From Actinoplanes sp. M2I2 (GTDB lineage Bacteria; Actinomycetota; Actinomycetes; Mycobacteriales; Micromonosporaceae), in the NCBI RefSeq assembly GCF_023544445.1, contig NZ_JALPVJ010000027.1:62001-126000 (forward strand): DNA of 64,000 nt, read 5' to 3'. Below, piece by piece: positions 41,957 to 51,975 of this stretch; the stretch's first letter is position 1; the number at the start of each line of letters is the position of its first letter. The position numbers and the translations under genes are program-made. Below the pieces are notes generated by a model, which made no database searches, was not told where the DNA came from, and saw only the letters and a program-made list of their open reading frames with translations.

Positions 41957-44900
41957 CTACTGCGAGGGTTGGTCGTCTTCCGGCTTGCGGCGCGGCTTGG
42001 GCAGCTGGTCGGCCAGCGTGGCCGGGCGGCGCGGGGGCTTCGCGGGCTCCTCCGGTGCAGCCGGGCGGTTGGTCTTCTCCGAGGTCGGGCGACGGGTGCG
42101 GCTGCTGTACTGAGCCAGGTCGGCCGGGCGTGACTCCCGCAGGTGGTCCCCGAGGTCGGCCGGCCGGGTCTCCCGCAGGTGGTCACCCAGGTCGGCGGGC
42201 CGGCGCGGGGGCGGCGGGGTGACCGGCGACGCGTACGCCGGCGGCGGTCCCACCGGCGGAGCCTCCCCGGCCGACGGCGTCATCGGTGTGGCGGGGGGTT
42301 CGGCAATCTCGCGGCCGGGCCGGAACGAGTACGGCTGATCGCCCAGCGTGGCCGGCCGGCGCAGCGGCGTCGGCTCCACGACTTCCTCGGCCTGCGGCGC
42401 CGGCGACCAGGCCTCGGACTGCGGCAATGGTGACCAGGCCTCGGACGGCCGCGACAGTGACCAGGCCTCGGACTGCGGCAATGGTGACCAGGCCTCGGAC
42501 TGCGGCGATGGTGACCAGGCGTCGGACTGCGGCGATGGTGACCAGGCGCCGGGCTGCGGCGCCGGTGACAACGCGTCGGGGTCCGGCGTCGGTGACCGGT
42601 CGTCGGACTGCGGCGACAGCGGACGGTCGTCGGGCTGGGGAACCGGGTAGGGCTCGTCGACGGGCCGGCGCGGGAACTCGCGCTCATCCAGCTCGGCTGC
42701 CCGGCGCGCGGTGAAGGCGCTGCCCAGTTCCGACCGGCGCACTCCGGACCCGGCGAGGGGCGGCGGCGGTGCAATTCGCGGGGGCTGAGCCGGCAACGAC
42801 GGCGTGGCCGGCATGATCCGCTGGGGGAGCGGCTCGACGACCGGCTCAGCCGCAGCCGACGGCACAGAGCGACGGGGCAGGGGCTCGGCTGCGGGCGGTG
42901 ACGTGAAGCGCTGGGGCAGGGGCTCAGCCGCGGGCGGCGGCATGAAGCCCGGGGGCAACGGCTCAGCGGCGGGCGCGGGCACGACGGGCTCGGCCGCGGC
43001 CGGTGGCAGGATCCGCTTCGGCAAGGGCTCGACGGCCGGGGCCGGGGAGGCCTCGTCGGTCACCGGGGGAGGGCCGAGGCGTTGGGCGCGCTCGATCAGA
43101 GGCGCGGGCATCTGCCGGGTCGACTCCAGACCGGGCACCTGCAGCCGCCGGGTGGCGTCCAGGTCGGGTGCGTCGAAGCTCCGCGTGACGTCGAGCCCGG
43201 GCTCGGGCCCGGTGACCAGGGACGTCCGGTCCGCTCCGGGCGCGGGCGGGTCGAGATCGGGGAGCACGATGCTGCCCGACGTCTCCGGGTCGGGAGTCTC
43301 GAAGGTCCGCGCGACCTGCCGGTTCGGCGCCTCGAAGATGGCCGGTGGGTCGTCACTCGGCGTGGGTTCGAAGGTGGGCGGTTCGAAGGTGGGCGGCTCG
43401 AACACCGGCGCCTCGAACGTGGACGTCGCGTCCAGGTCGGGAGCGTCGAAGCTGCGCGTGATACCCAGGTCGGCCAGGTTCCGGGTGCTGTCGAAGTCCG
43501 GCCGGTCCCCGAAGTAGGGAACCGTGGGCTCCGGCGCCGCGGGCAGTTCCAGCGAGCTGGCGAACGTCCCGGCCGACGACGGCGCGAAGAAGAACTCGTC
43601 CGGCGCCGAGTAGTCGGGGGCGGTGCTCCGCGACTCCGAGCGGTACACCCCGGGCATCGGGTAGTACGGCTCCCGCAGGTAGGGCGTGAAGACCGGTTCG
43701 CCGTCGACGATCTCGCCGTCGACCTCGTCGCCGTCCACCGGCTCGTCCGGAACGGCCTCGGCCACGGCGCCAACCGGCTCCACGACGACCGGCCGATCGG
43801 CCTCATCGGCGTCGGTCTCGACCGCATCCGGCTCGTCGGTGAGGCGCTCAGCGACCGGCTGCCCCGCGCCGGTCTCGACGACCGGCTCCTCGATGACCGG
43901 CGCACCGGCCCGCGAGGCATCCGGCTCCGCCACGACCGGCACTTCCCGGGCGGTCCCGGCAACCGGTTCCCGGACAGCCGGCGCAGCAGTTGCCGCCGCA
44001 CCCGATTCACCGGAGGGCTCCTCGACGACCGGCCCGTCAGGCGAATCCGCGACGTTGCCGGCGACCGGCTCCCCGTCGGATTCAGCGACCGGTTCCGCGT
44101 CGGTTGGGGCCGGCGACGGCGCAAAGGTTCCGGCGAGCGGCTCCGGGTCGGTTCGGGCCGGTGCCGCCGCAAGAGTTCCGGCGACCGGCTCCGCGACAGC
44201 CGATGCGGCAGTCTCGGTCGCATCCGGCTTGTCGGTGGGCCGCTCCTCGGCCGGCTCGTCCGCGACGACCTCGCCAACCGGCGCGTCGACGGCGTTCTCG
44301 GCAACCGGAACGTCGGCCTCCGGCTCGCCACCCGTGGCGTCGGCTGCGGACTTGTCGGCGGCACGCTCCTCGACGACATCTCCGGCCGCCGCGTCCCCGT
44401 CAGAGTCGGCCTCGTGAGGCGACGCAACCACGTCGTCAGAGGCGGCAACAGGCTCCACCGACGCGACGACAGGGTCGTCCTCGACGATCTCCGCGTCGAC
44501 GTGCTCGTCCAGGGAAGCCGGAACCGAAGCAGGAACTGAAGCCGGAACCGAAGCCGATACCGAGACCGGCGAGGCCGTCCCCGCGACGACCGGCTCGTCA
44601 TCCTCGATGATCTCCGCGTCGACGATGTCGTCGTCGGCCGCGTCCGGAACGGGGGAGACCGCCGCGCCGCCCGGAACCGGCGACTCCTCGGTGACCTTGG
44701 GGAAGACCTCGGTCGCGCTGTCCGGCCCGGCCGGCAGGGACCGCGTCATCATCGCCGGCGGCAGCAGCATCACCCCGGCCGCTTCCCGGTCCCACGTGCT
44801 GTAGACCTGCGACGACGGCCCCGGCGGCAGCGCCAGCACGGCCGTTTCCTCGCCGGCCACGTGACGCCCGGACGGCAACGCCGGCGTCTCCTCCTCGCCG

Positions 44901-46993
44901 GCGTGCTCCGACAACCCGGCCCGCTCCTGCAGCCGCCGCAGCGGCCCCGGCGCCCACCACGCCGCGTTGCCCAGCAGCCCGAGCACCGACGGCACCAGCA
45001 GCATGCGGACGACGGTCGCGTCCAGCAGCAGCGCGACGATCATGCCGACGCCGACGAACCGCATCGTGGTCACCGACGACAGCGCGAACGCCCCGGTCAC
45101 CACGATCAGCAGCACCGCCGCCGCGCTGATCACCCGTCCGGTACGGGCCAGGCCGATCGTGACCGCCTCGTTCGTCGACGCGCCGTGGGCCCGCGCCTCG
45201 ACCATCCGCGAGAGCAGGAACACCTCGTAGTCGGTGGAGAGGCCGAACACCACCGCGGCCATCAGCACGACGATGCCTGCCTCCAGGGGCGCCGGCGTCA
45301 CGTCGAGCCAGGACGCGCCGTGCCCGTCCTGGAAGATCCAGACCAGGATGCCGAAGGTGGCGCTCAGGCTGAGCGCGCTCATCAGCACGGCCTTGATCGG
45401 CAGCAGGATCGAGCCGAACGCGAAGAACATCAGCAGCAGCGTGGCGCCGACCAGCATCGCGACCATCCACGGCAGCTTCGCGGCGGTGGCCGCCAGGCTG
45501 TCGACGTTCCGGGCCGTGGTGCCGCCGACGAGCAGTTCCGCGCCGTTGGGCACGGGCAGCGACCGGATCTGGTCGACCACGTCGCGGGACTCGGTGCTGA
45601 ACGGGTCGGACGAGCGCAGCGTCGCGTTGAAGACGGTGACGTCGCCCGCGCGCTGGGCCGGGCTGATCTGGGCGATGCCGGGAATCTGGCGCAGCGTGAC
45701 GGCGAACGCGGCCGAGTCGGCCCGGCCGCGCAGCACGATCGGCATGCCGCTGTCGGTGAACTGCGGGTAGTCGGCCTTGAGCGTCTCGATCGCCTGCCGG
45801 GCCGCGTCGCCGGCCGGCAGCGTACGCTCGTCGGCCTCGCCGAACCGGACGCCGGCGATCGGCGCCGCCAGGACCAGCAGGCCGGCCAGGATCGGCAGCG
45901 CGACCACGACCGGGCGGCGGAGCACCGCGGCGGCCGTCCGTCCCCAGAACGAGCCCTCCTTGCCCCGGCCGGGCAGGCGGATCGGCAGTTTGTCGACGCG
46001 CGGGCCGAGGACGGCGAGCAGCGCCGGCAGCAGCGTCAGCGAGAGCAGCGCGGCCAGGCCGACCGCGGCGAGCCCGCCGTAGGCCAGCGACTTGAGGAAG
46101 CCCTGCGGGAACAGCAGCAGCCCACCGAGCGCGATCATCAGCAGGGTCGCGGAGAAGACGACCGTACGCCCGGCGGTGGCGACGGTCCGGCGGACGGCCT
46201 CGGCCGGAGTGCGACCGCTCGCCTGTTCCTCCCGGAAGCGGCCCACCATGAACAGGCCGTAGTCGATGGCCATGCCGAGGCCGAGCAGGCTGGCCACGTT
46301 GACCGCGAACGAGTTGACCTCGTGCACGCCGGTGATCGCGTTCAGCACGCCCAGCGAGCCCAGCACCGCGGCCCCGCCGACCAGCACCGGCAGGGAGGCC
46401 GCGACCAGCGAGCCGAACAGCAGCACGAGCAGGATCAGCGTGACCGGCAGCGAGATGATCTCGGCCTTGGCCAGGTCCTGGGTCGAGCGGGTGGAGGTCG
46501 CGTCGGCGAGCACGACAGCGCCGGAGAGCTGCACCTTCGTGCCGGCGACGGCCAGCTTGTCGTCGATCTCGCGGAACGAGTCGAGCTTGGCGCCGTCGTC
46601 CGCGCCGGCCAGCGTGACCAGGGCGACGCCGCTGGTCTTGTCCTTCGCGACGAACTGCGGGGACCGGGTCGACCAGTACGACGTGCTGTTCTTCACCGCC
46701 GACTTGGGCAGCGCGGTGAGCTTGGCCCGGATGCGCTTGCCCAGGTCGACGTCGGTGATCTTGCCGGTGGTCGGTGTGTAGATGACCACGAGGTCGCCGC
46801 CCTGCGCGCCGAACGCCTTCTGGACGGCCTCGGTGGCCTGGGACGACTCGCTGTCCGGGTCGTTGTAGCCGCCCTCGGTGAGCTGGCCGAAAACACCGAG
46901 CCCCCAGACGCCCGCGCTGATCACCGCGACGAGCGCGACGATCAGTACCGGCCACCGGAAGCGGGCGACCCACGATCCCCAGCCCGCGAACAC
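41957..46993 (-). CDS. MMPL/RND-family transporter with a roughly 960-residue C-terminal disordered tail
   Basis: A 1678-residue protein. Residues 1-715 form a normal MMPL transporter: helix 1 near residue 17, a porter loop (GGYNDPDSESSQATEAVQ), GLGMAIDYGLFMVGRFREE in helix 4, and the second half with FGLSTDYEVFLLSRMVE. Such proteins export lipids or drugs using proton force. After the last helix the chain continues through an acidic Ala/Glu/Pro/Asp/Val region with many short repeats. Examples are PAAEPLPxR, FDAPDLDAT, FEPPTFEPP, 9-residue SPSPQSEAW units and RPADLGDHLRE near the end. Mycobacterial MmpL tails are at most a few hundred residues. The start is a GTG at 46993. Confidence 0.9.
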   Translation of the reverse strand: MFAGWGSWVARFRWPVLIVALVAVISAGVWGLGVFGQLTEGGYNDPDSESSQATEAVQKAFGAQGGDLVVIYTPTTGKITDVDLGKRIRAKLTALPKSAVKNSTSYWSTRSPQFVAKDKTSGVALVTLAGADDGAKLDSFREIDDKLAVAGTKVQLSGAVVLADATSTRSTQDLAKAEIISLPVTLILLVLLFGSLVAASLPVLVGGAAVLGSLGVLNAITGVHEVNSFAVNVASLLGLGMAIDYGLFMVGRFREEQASGRTPAEAVRRTVATAGRTVVFSATLLMIALGGLLLFPQGFLKSLAYGGLAAVGLAALLSLTLLPALLAVLGPRVDKLPIRLPGRGKEGSFWGRTAAAVLRRPVVVALPILAGLLVLAAPIAGVRFGEADERTLPAGDAARQAIETLKADYPQFTDSGMPIVLRGRADSAAFAVTLRQIPGIAQISPAQRAGDVTVFNATLRSSDPFSTESRDVVDQIRSLPVPNGAELLVGGTTARNVDSLAATAAKLPWMVAMLVGATLLLMFFAFGSILLPIKAVLMSALSLSATFGILVWIFQDGHGASWLDVTPAPLEAGIVVLMAAVVFGLSTDYEVFLLSRMVEARAHGASTNEAVTIGLARTGRVISAAAVLLIVVTGAFALSSVTTMRFVGVGMIVALLLDATVVRMLLVPSVLGLLGNAAWWAPGPLRRLQERAGLSEHAGEEETPALPSGRHVAGEETAVLALPPGPSSQVYSTWDREAAGVMLLPPAMMTRSLPAGPDSATEVFPKVTEESPVPGGAAVSPVPDAADDDIVDAEIIEDDEPVVAGTASPVSVSASVPASVPASVPASLDEHVDAEIVEDDPVVASVEPVAASDDVVASPHEADSDGDAAAGDVVEERAADKSAADATGGEPEADVPVAENAVDAPVGEVVADEPAEERPTDKPDATETAASAVAEPVAGTLAAAPARTDPEPLAGTFAPSPAPTDAEPVAESDGEPVAGNVADSPDGPVVEEPSGESGAAATAAPAVREPVAGTAREVPVVAEPDASRAGAPVIEEPVVETGAGQPVAERLTDEPDAVETDADEADRPVVVEPVGAVAEAVPDEPVDGDEVDGEIVDGEPVFTPYLREPYYPMPGVYRSESRSTAPDYSAPDEFFFAPSSAGTFASSLELPAAPEPTVPYFGDRPDFDSTRNLADLGITRSFDAPDLDATSTFEAPVFEPPTFEPPTFEPTPSDDPPAIFEAPNRQVARTFETPDPETSGSIVLPDLDPPAPGADRTSLVTGPEPGLDVTRSFDAPDLDATRRLQVPGLESTRQMPAPLIERAQRLGPPPVTDEASPAPAVEPLPKRILPPAAAEPVVPAPAAEPLPPGFMPPPAAEPLPQRFTSPPAAEPLPRRSVPSAAAEPVVEPLPQRIMPATPSLPAQPPRIAPPPPLAGSGVRRSELGSAFTARRAAELDEREFPRRPVDEPYPVPQPDDRPLSPQSDDRSPTPDPDALSPAPQPGAWSPSPQSDAWSPSPQSEAWSPLPQSEAWSLSRPSEAWSPLPQSEAWSPAPQAEEVVEPTPLRRPATLGDQPYSFRPGREIAEPPATPMTPSAGEAPPVGPPPAYASPVTPPPPRRPADLGDHLRETRPADLGDHLRESRPADLAQYSSRTRRPTSEKTNRPAAPEEPAKPPRRPATLADQLPKPRRKPEDDQPSQ
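42405..42620 (-). repeat. 27-bp in-frame tandem repeat, eight copies, in the MMPL tail
   Basis: Units start every 27 bp from 42405 to 42594 and share GACCAGGCCTCGGACTGCGG. On the coding strand they give nine-residue units of the type SPSPQSDAW. Copies at 42459-42539 are nearly identical and the outer ones diverged, a sign of recent central expansion. Confidence 0.93.
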
Positions 46994-47055
46994 GTCAACC
47001 CCTCTGGTCGTTCCTCACTACCGCCGGATCCCGGCTGGAGTGCTATGAGAACACT

Positions 47056-48000
47056 TCAGGAAAGCGTCGCCGCTTCCAGGGCCACCCCTGAGCAACCTTT
47101 CCCGTACGCGGCGTCGGTTGTCCAGGTCAGCCGCACCTGGCCCGACTTCGGCGCCTGGTAGGCGACGGTCAGCACCGCGGTGCGCAACGTGGCGCCGCGC
47201 TGTTCGAGAACCGTAGTGCCGCGGGACTCGCCCGTGCTCAGCCGCGCGGTCAGCTTTCCGCGGGCCGAGACGGCTCCCACATAGAGCTTGAGCACCCGCG
47301 GCGTGGTGCCGGCCGGCGCCGAGAGGGTGAAGCCGTTGCCCTTGCCGCAGGTGCGGATGCCGGTGGTCGTGCCCGCGTTGCTCGCCACCGGGTCGCCGCC
47401 GCTCCAGGCGAACCGCTGCGGGCTGAGCGAGTGCCGGAACCGCGGGGCGGTCGGGGCGCCCTCGAGGATGCGGAACTCGCCCTTCTTGTCGCGTTCGAGG
47501 GAGAACGTGCCGTCGAGCCCCCAGTGCACCCAGTCGCTGTCCCCCTCGTCGGACAGCCGGACCACCGACGGCACCGCGTCCCGGACGATCGTGAGCTGAT
47601 CACGGGAGGGCGGCGGCGGGGCGGTCGCCTCGGCGGTGCTGCGCGAGGGGGACGGCGACGGGCTGCCCAGCGGGATGAGCCCCTGGTTGCTCCCGGCGCT
47701 GGGCGGCGGCGGCAGCCGCAGGTCGCCGAGCGCCGGCGCGGGCGGGTCGATCGGCGGCGCCGCCTCCTCATTGCCCTTGAGGCCGCGGACGGCGACGAAG
47801 CCGAACCCGATGACGACGAGCACCCCGGCGAGGATCACCGCGGCGGACGAGAGGAACTCGTTCCACTGGCGGCCGTCCTCGGTGAGACCGGCGCGGCGGC
47901 GGACGCCGGTGTGCGGGGCGCGGTGGCCGGTCCGGCTTCCGCGGCGACCATCGTCGGTCGACGGCAACCGACCCTCCTGTGTTTCACAGCGCGAATTCAC
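47056..48000 (-). CDS. Membrane-anchored protein with extracellular beta domain, unknown
   Basis: A 314-residue protein. A basic cytosolic N-terminus precedes one membrane helix (FLSSAAVILAGVLVVIGFGFVAV), a Pro-rich stalk (PSPSPSRSTAEATAPPPP) and a C-terminal beta-rich domain with two Cys (IRTCGKGNGFTL, GKGCSGVALEAATLS). The domain resembles carbohydrate-binding or NPCBM-like jelly-roll modules in style only. The GTG at 48000 is one of several possible starts. It lies upstream of the MMPL gene on the same strand with a 62-bp gap and could be cotranscribed. Confidence 0.72.
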   Translation of the reverse strand: MNSRCETQEGRLPSTDDGRRGSRTGHRAPHTGVRRRAGLTEDGRQWNEFLSSAAVILAGVLVVIGFGFVAVRGLKGNEEAAPPIDPPAPALGDLRLPPPPSAGSNQGLIPLGSPSPSPSRSTAEATAPPPPSRDQLTIVRDAVPSVVRLSDEGDSDWVHWGLDGTFSLERDKKGEFRILEGAPTAPRFRHSLSPQRFAWSGGDPVASNAGTTTGIRTCGKGNGFTLSAPAGTTPRVLKLYVGAVSARGKLTARLSTGESRGTTVLEQRGATLRTAVLTVAYQAPKSGQVRLTWTTDAAYGKGCSGVALEAATLS

Positions 48001-48196
48001 AACGCGAAGAAAGGTGTGTGGGGCGTCAACAATCGCACTTCGATGCGTGACGGTGAAGAGCGGAATGCGTGACCGTCCGTTCGGGTGATCACGGGCCTAG
48101 GTGGTTCGGCCGAGGTTCGGCGTGGGCTTCGTCACGAGGACAGGTACCGTGTCCGAAGTTTCCGGCCGATGCCGAATACAGGAGAGTCGACGACTT

Positions 48197-48826
48197 ATGA
48201 GCAGCGAGACCGCCCGACCCATCACCGGCGACACGGCGAAGCGGCGCAGCCAGGCCGTCGCCGGTGCCGTTGCCGGGCTGGCCGTGGTCGCCGTCCTGGT
48301 GACCGTCTTCATCACCGTACGAGGTGGCGACTCCGGTGAACCGGCGTCCGCCCCGGCGCCGGCGTCGGCCGCCCCCACCGCCGAGGCGGTGCCGTCCGAG
48401 GCCCCGCCGTCCGCCGAGGTCCCGCCGTCCGCCGGAGGCCCCGCCGAGGGTCAGCCCGCGCCGGTCGACACCCCGGCCGCGCTGTCCAAGCAGCCCGTCG
48501 TCAAGGGCGGCACCGGCACGGTCGACAAGCTTAAGGTGACCTCCCTGGTGCCCGGCACCGGCCCGGCGGTCAAGGCCGGCCAGACCGTCACCGCCAACTA
48601 CGTGCTGGTCAGCTACAAGACCGGTCAGATCATCGACTCGTCGTGGCAGCGCGGCCAGCCGTTCAGCACCCCGGTCGGCACCGGCCGCGTCATCGAGGGC
48701 TGGGACAAGAGCATCCCGGGTCAGAAGGTCGGCAGCCGCATCCAGATCGACGTGCCCGCGGCCATGGCCTACGGCGACGAGCAGGGTGACCTGCGGTTCG
48801 TGGTCGACATCCTGGCCGCTCAGTAG
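48197..48826 (+). CDS. FKBP-type peptidyl-prolyl isomerase, membrane-anchored
   Basis: A 209-residue exported isomerase. One membrane helix (AVAGAVAGLAVVAVLVTVFITV) is followed by a Pro/Ala-rich linker and a C-terminal FKBP domain: KAGQTVTANYVLVSYKTGQI, GRVIEGWDKSIPGQKVGSRIQIDVPAAMAYG. It should help fold proteins outside the membrane. ATG 48197 is preceded by AGGAGA. It is convergent with YaaA at a 1-bp gap. Confidence 0.92.
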   Translation: MSSETARPITGDTAKRRSQAVAGAVAGLAVVAVLVTVFITVRGGDSGEPASAPAPASAAPTAEAVPSEAPPSAEVPPSAGGPAEGQPAPVDTPAALSKQPVVKGGTGTVDKLKVTSLVPGTGPAVKAGQTVTANYVLVSYKTGQIIDSSWQRGQPFSTPVGTGRVIEGWDKSIPGQKVGSRIQIDVPAAMAYGDEQGDLRFVVDILAAQ

Positions 48827-48827
48827 T

Positions 48828-49625
48828 TCACAGCTCGCTGACGACGACGTCCAGCTGACGGGGGCGGCCCGGTGCCGTGGGCTGCTCCTCGACGGTGTGC
48901 TTGAGGTCGCGCAGCGCCGTGACGATCTCGTCGACCGAGGCCGGCGCCGCGCCGGCCTCGGCCAGGGCGCGCACGATGCGGCCCTTCGTCGCCTTGTTGA
49001 AGTGGCTGACGACCGACCGCCGGGCGACCCCGTCGACGACGCGCTCGTGGAGAACGCGCACGGTTGCCGAGCAGCCTGCGGGCGGGGTCCACATCGCGCC
49101 GTACGCACCCGATCGCAGGTCGAGCACGGGTCCGGCCCCGGCCACCGGGTCGAGGGCCCTGGGCAGAGCCTTCTTCCAGTACGCGGTGAGCCCGCCCAGC
49201 CCCGGCAGGCTGACGCCGACCGAGAGCCGGTAGGCCGGGATGCGGTCGTCGAGACGCACCACGCCCCACAGGCCGGAGAAGACGACCGCCCGCGCCTCGA
49301 CCCAGGCCCGCGCGTCCGCGGTCAGGCCGGGCAGATCCAGCGCCTCGTACAGCACGCCGCTGTAGATCGAGGCGGCCGGCGCGGCCGGGGCCGTGAGCAG
49401 TTCCGCGTTGCGGGTGATCTCGTCCCGCTGCCCCGCCGAGAGACCGAGCGTGGCCAGCGAGTCGGCCACCGCGCGGGCGCTCGTCCGCTTGCTCATCGCC
49501 ACGAGCCGGGTCAGCACCCGCTTGCGAGCCGTCGCCAGGCCCGGCAACCAGAGCGACGGATGATCGAGAGGATCACCGACCGTAGCGGCGGTCTTGCCCT
49601 CGGACGGCGGCAGCAGGATCAGCAC
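48828..49625 (-). CDS. yaaA: YaaA-family peroxide stress protein
   Basis: A 265-residue protein of the YaaA (DUF328/UPF0246) family. It opens with LILLPPSEGKT and contains YSGVLYEALD and VVFSGLWGVVRLDDRIPAYRLS, followed by VVSHFNKATKGRIVRAL. In Escherichia coli YaaA limits free iron and DNA damage under peroxide stress and has a DNA-binding fold. GTG 49625 is the first possible start and gives the family N-terminus. Confidence 0.93.
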   Translation of the reverse strand: MLILLPPSEGKTAATVGDPLDHPSLWLPGLATARKRVLTRLVAMSKRTSARAVADSLATLGLSAGQRDEITRNAELLTAPAAPAASIYSGVLYEALDLPGLTADARAWVEARAVVFSGLWGVVRLDDRIPAYRLSVGVSLPGLGGLTAYWKKALPRALDPVAGAGPVLDLRSGAYGAMWTPPAGCSATVRVLHERVVDGVARRSVVSHFNKATKGRIVRALAEAGAAPASVDEIVTALRDLKHTVEEQPTAPGRPRQLDVVVSEL

Positions 49626-49634
49626 CCCGCGAGA

Positions 49635-49979
49635 CTAATCGGCCCCGCGGCCGGTCAGCGCGTCGCCCACGGTGGTGTAGACGGCCAGCCGGGGCGTCAG
49701 CCCGACCGTGTCGAGCAGCCGCCCGAGGAAGTCGCCGGGCGCCGCCAGCCGGAGCCAGCCGCCCCTCGCGGCCGCCCGGTTGTGCCCGACGACCAGCGCG
49801 CTCAGGCCGGTCGAGTCGCAGAAATCGATGCCCGACAGGTCGATCACGACCCGCGGCTCGGGCCGGTCGAGCACCTGATCGAGCGTCGTCGTCAGGGTGG
49901 TCCCGCTGTCGATGTCGAGATTGCCGCGAACTGTGACGACGACCGAGTCGTCGCTGTTGTCGACCACAGACACGTGCAC
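49635..49979 (-). CDS. STAS-domain anti-sigma factor antagonist
   Basis: A 114-residue single STAS protein with GNLDIDSGTTL and the phosphoacceptor segment FCDSTGLSALVVGHN. It starts at GTG 49979. It lies 9 bp upstream of yaaA on the same strand and may be cotranscribed with it, which would link partner switching to oxidative stress. It is divergent from the phosphoglucomutase gene. Confidence 0.9.
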   Translation of the reverse strand: MHVSVVDNSDDSVVVTVRGNLDIDSGTTLTTTLDQVLDRPEPRVVIDLSGIDFCDSTGLSALVVGHNRAAARGGWLRLAAPGDFLGRLLDTVGLTPRLAVYTTVGDALTGRGAD

Positions 49980-50260
49980 GACGGCCCCCGTTCTCTCCCC
50001 GCAGTGTTGTCAACGGATGTCTCTGCCCAATCGGTGACCGAAAGTCACCTTGTCGGGGTACCGGAACTCGACAGTCGCTCAGCTTCGCTGCGATCGGGGT
50101 GGCCGGCGGGCGGTCGCGGGGCGCATACCGATCCGCTGCCCGGGGCATGGGGTATCGATACGCTCCCGGTAGGTTCACCGCCTTTGGCCGTGCTGCCTGC
50201 CCGCCCGACCGGTCCGGTGACGTGATCGACTATCGCGTCCACACTTCTTGGAGGCCGCCC

Positions 50261-51904
<1,644 letters not shown>

Positions 51905-51975
51905 AACCTCAGATCCCGCCCCCGGCGGCCGACAGGAAGGCGGTAAGGACACCGACCGGGGAGCCGTAGACACCC

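Noticed and set aside
44861..47161. 766-codon frame opposite the MMPL transporter core
   Set aside because: It is antisense to conserved MMPL helices and dominated by Arg, Gln and Asp.
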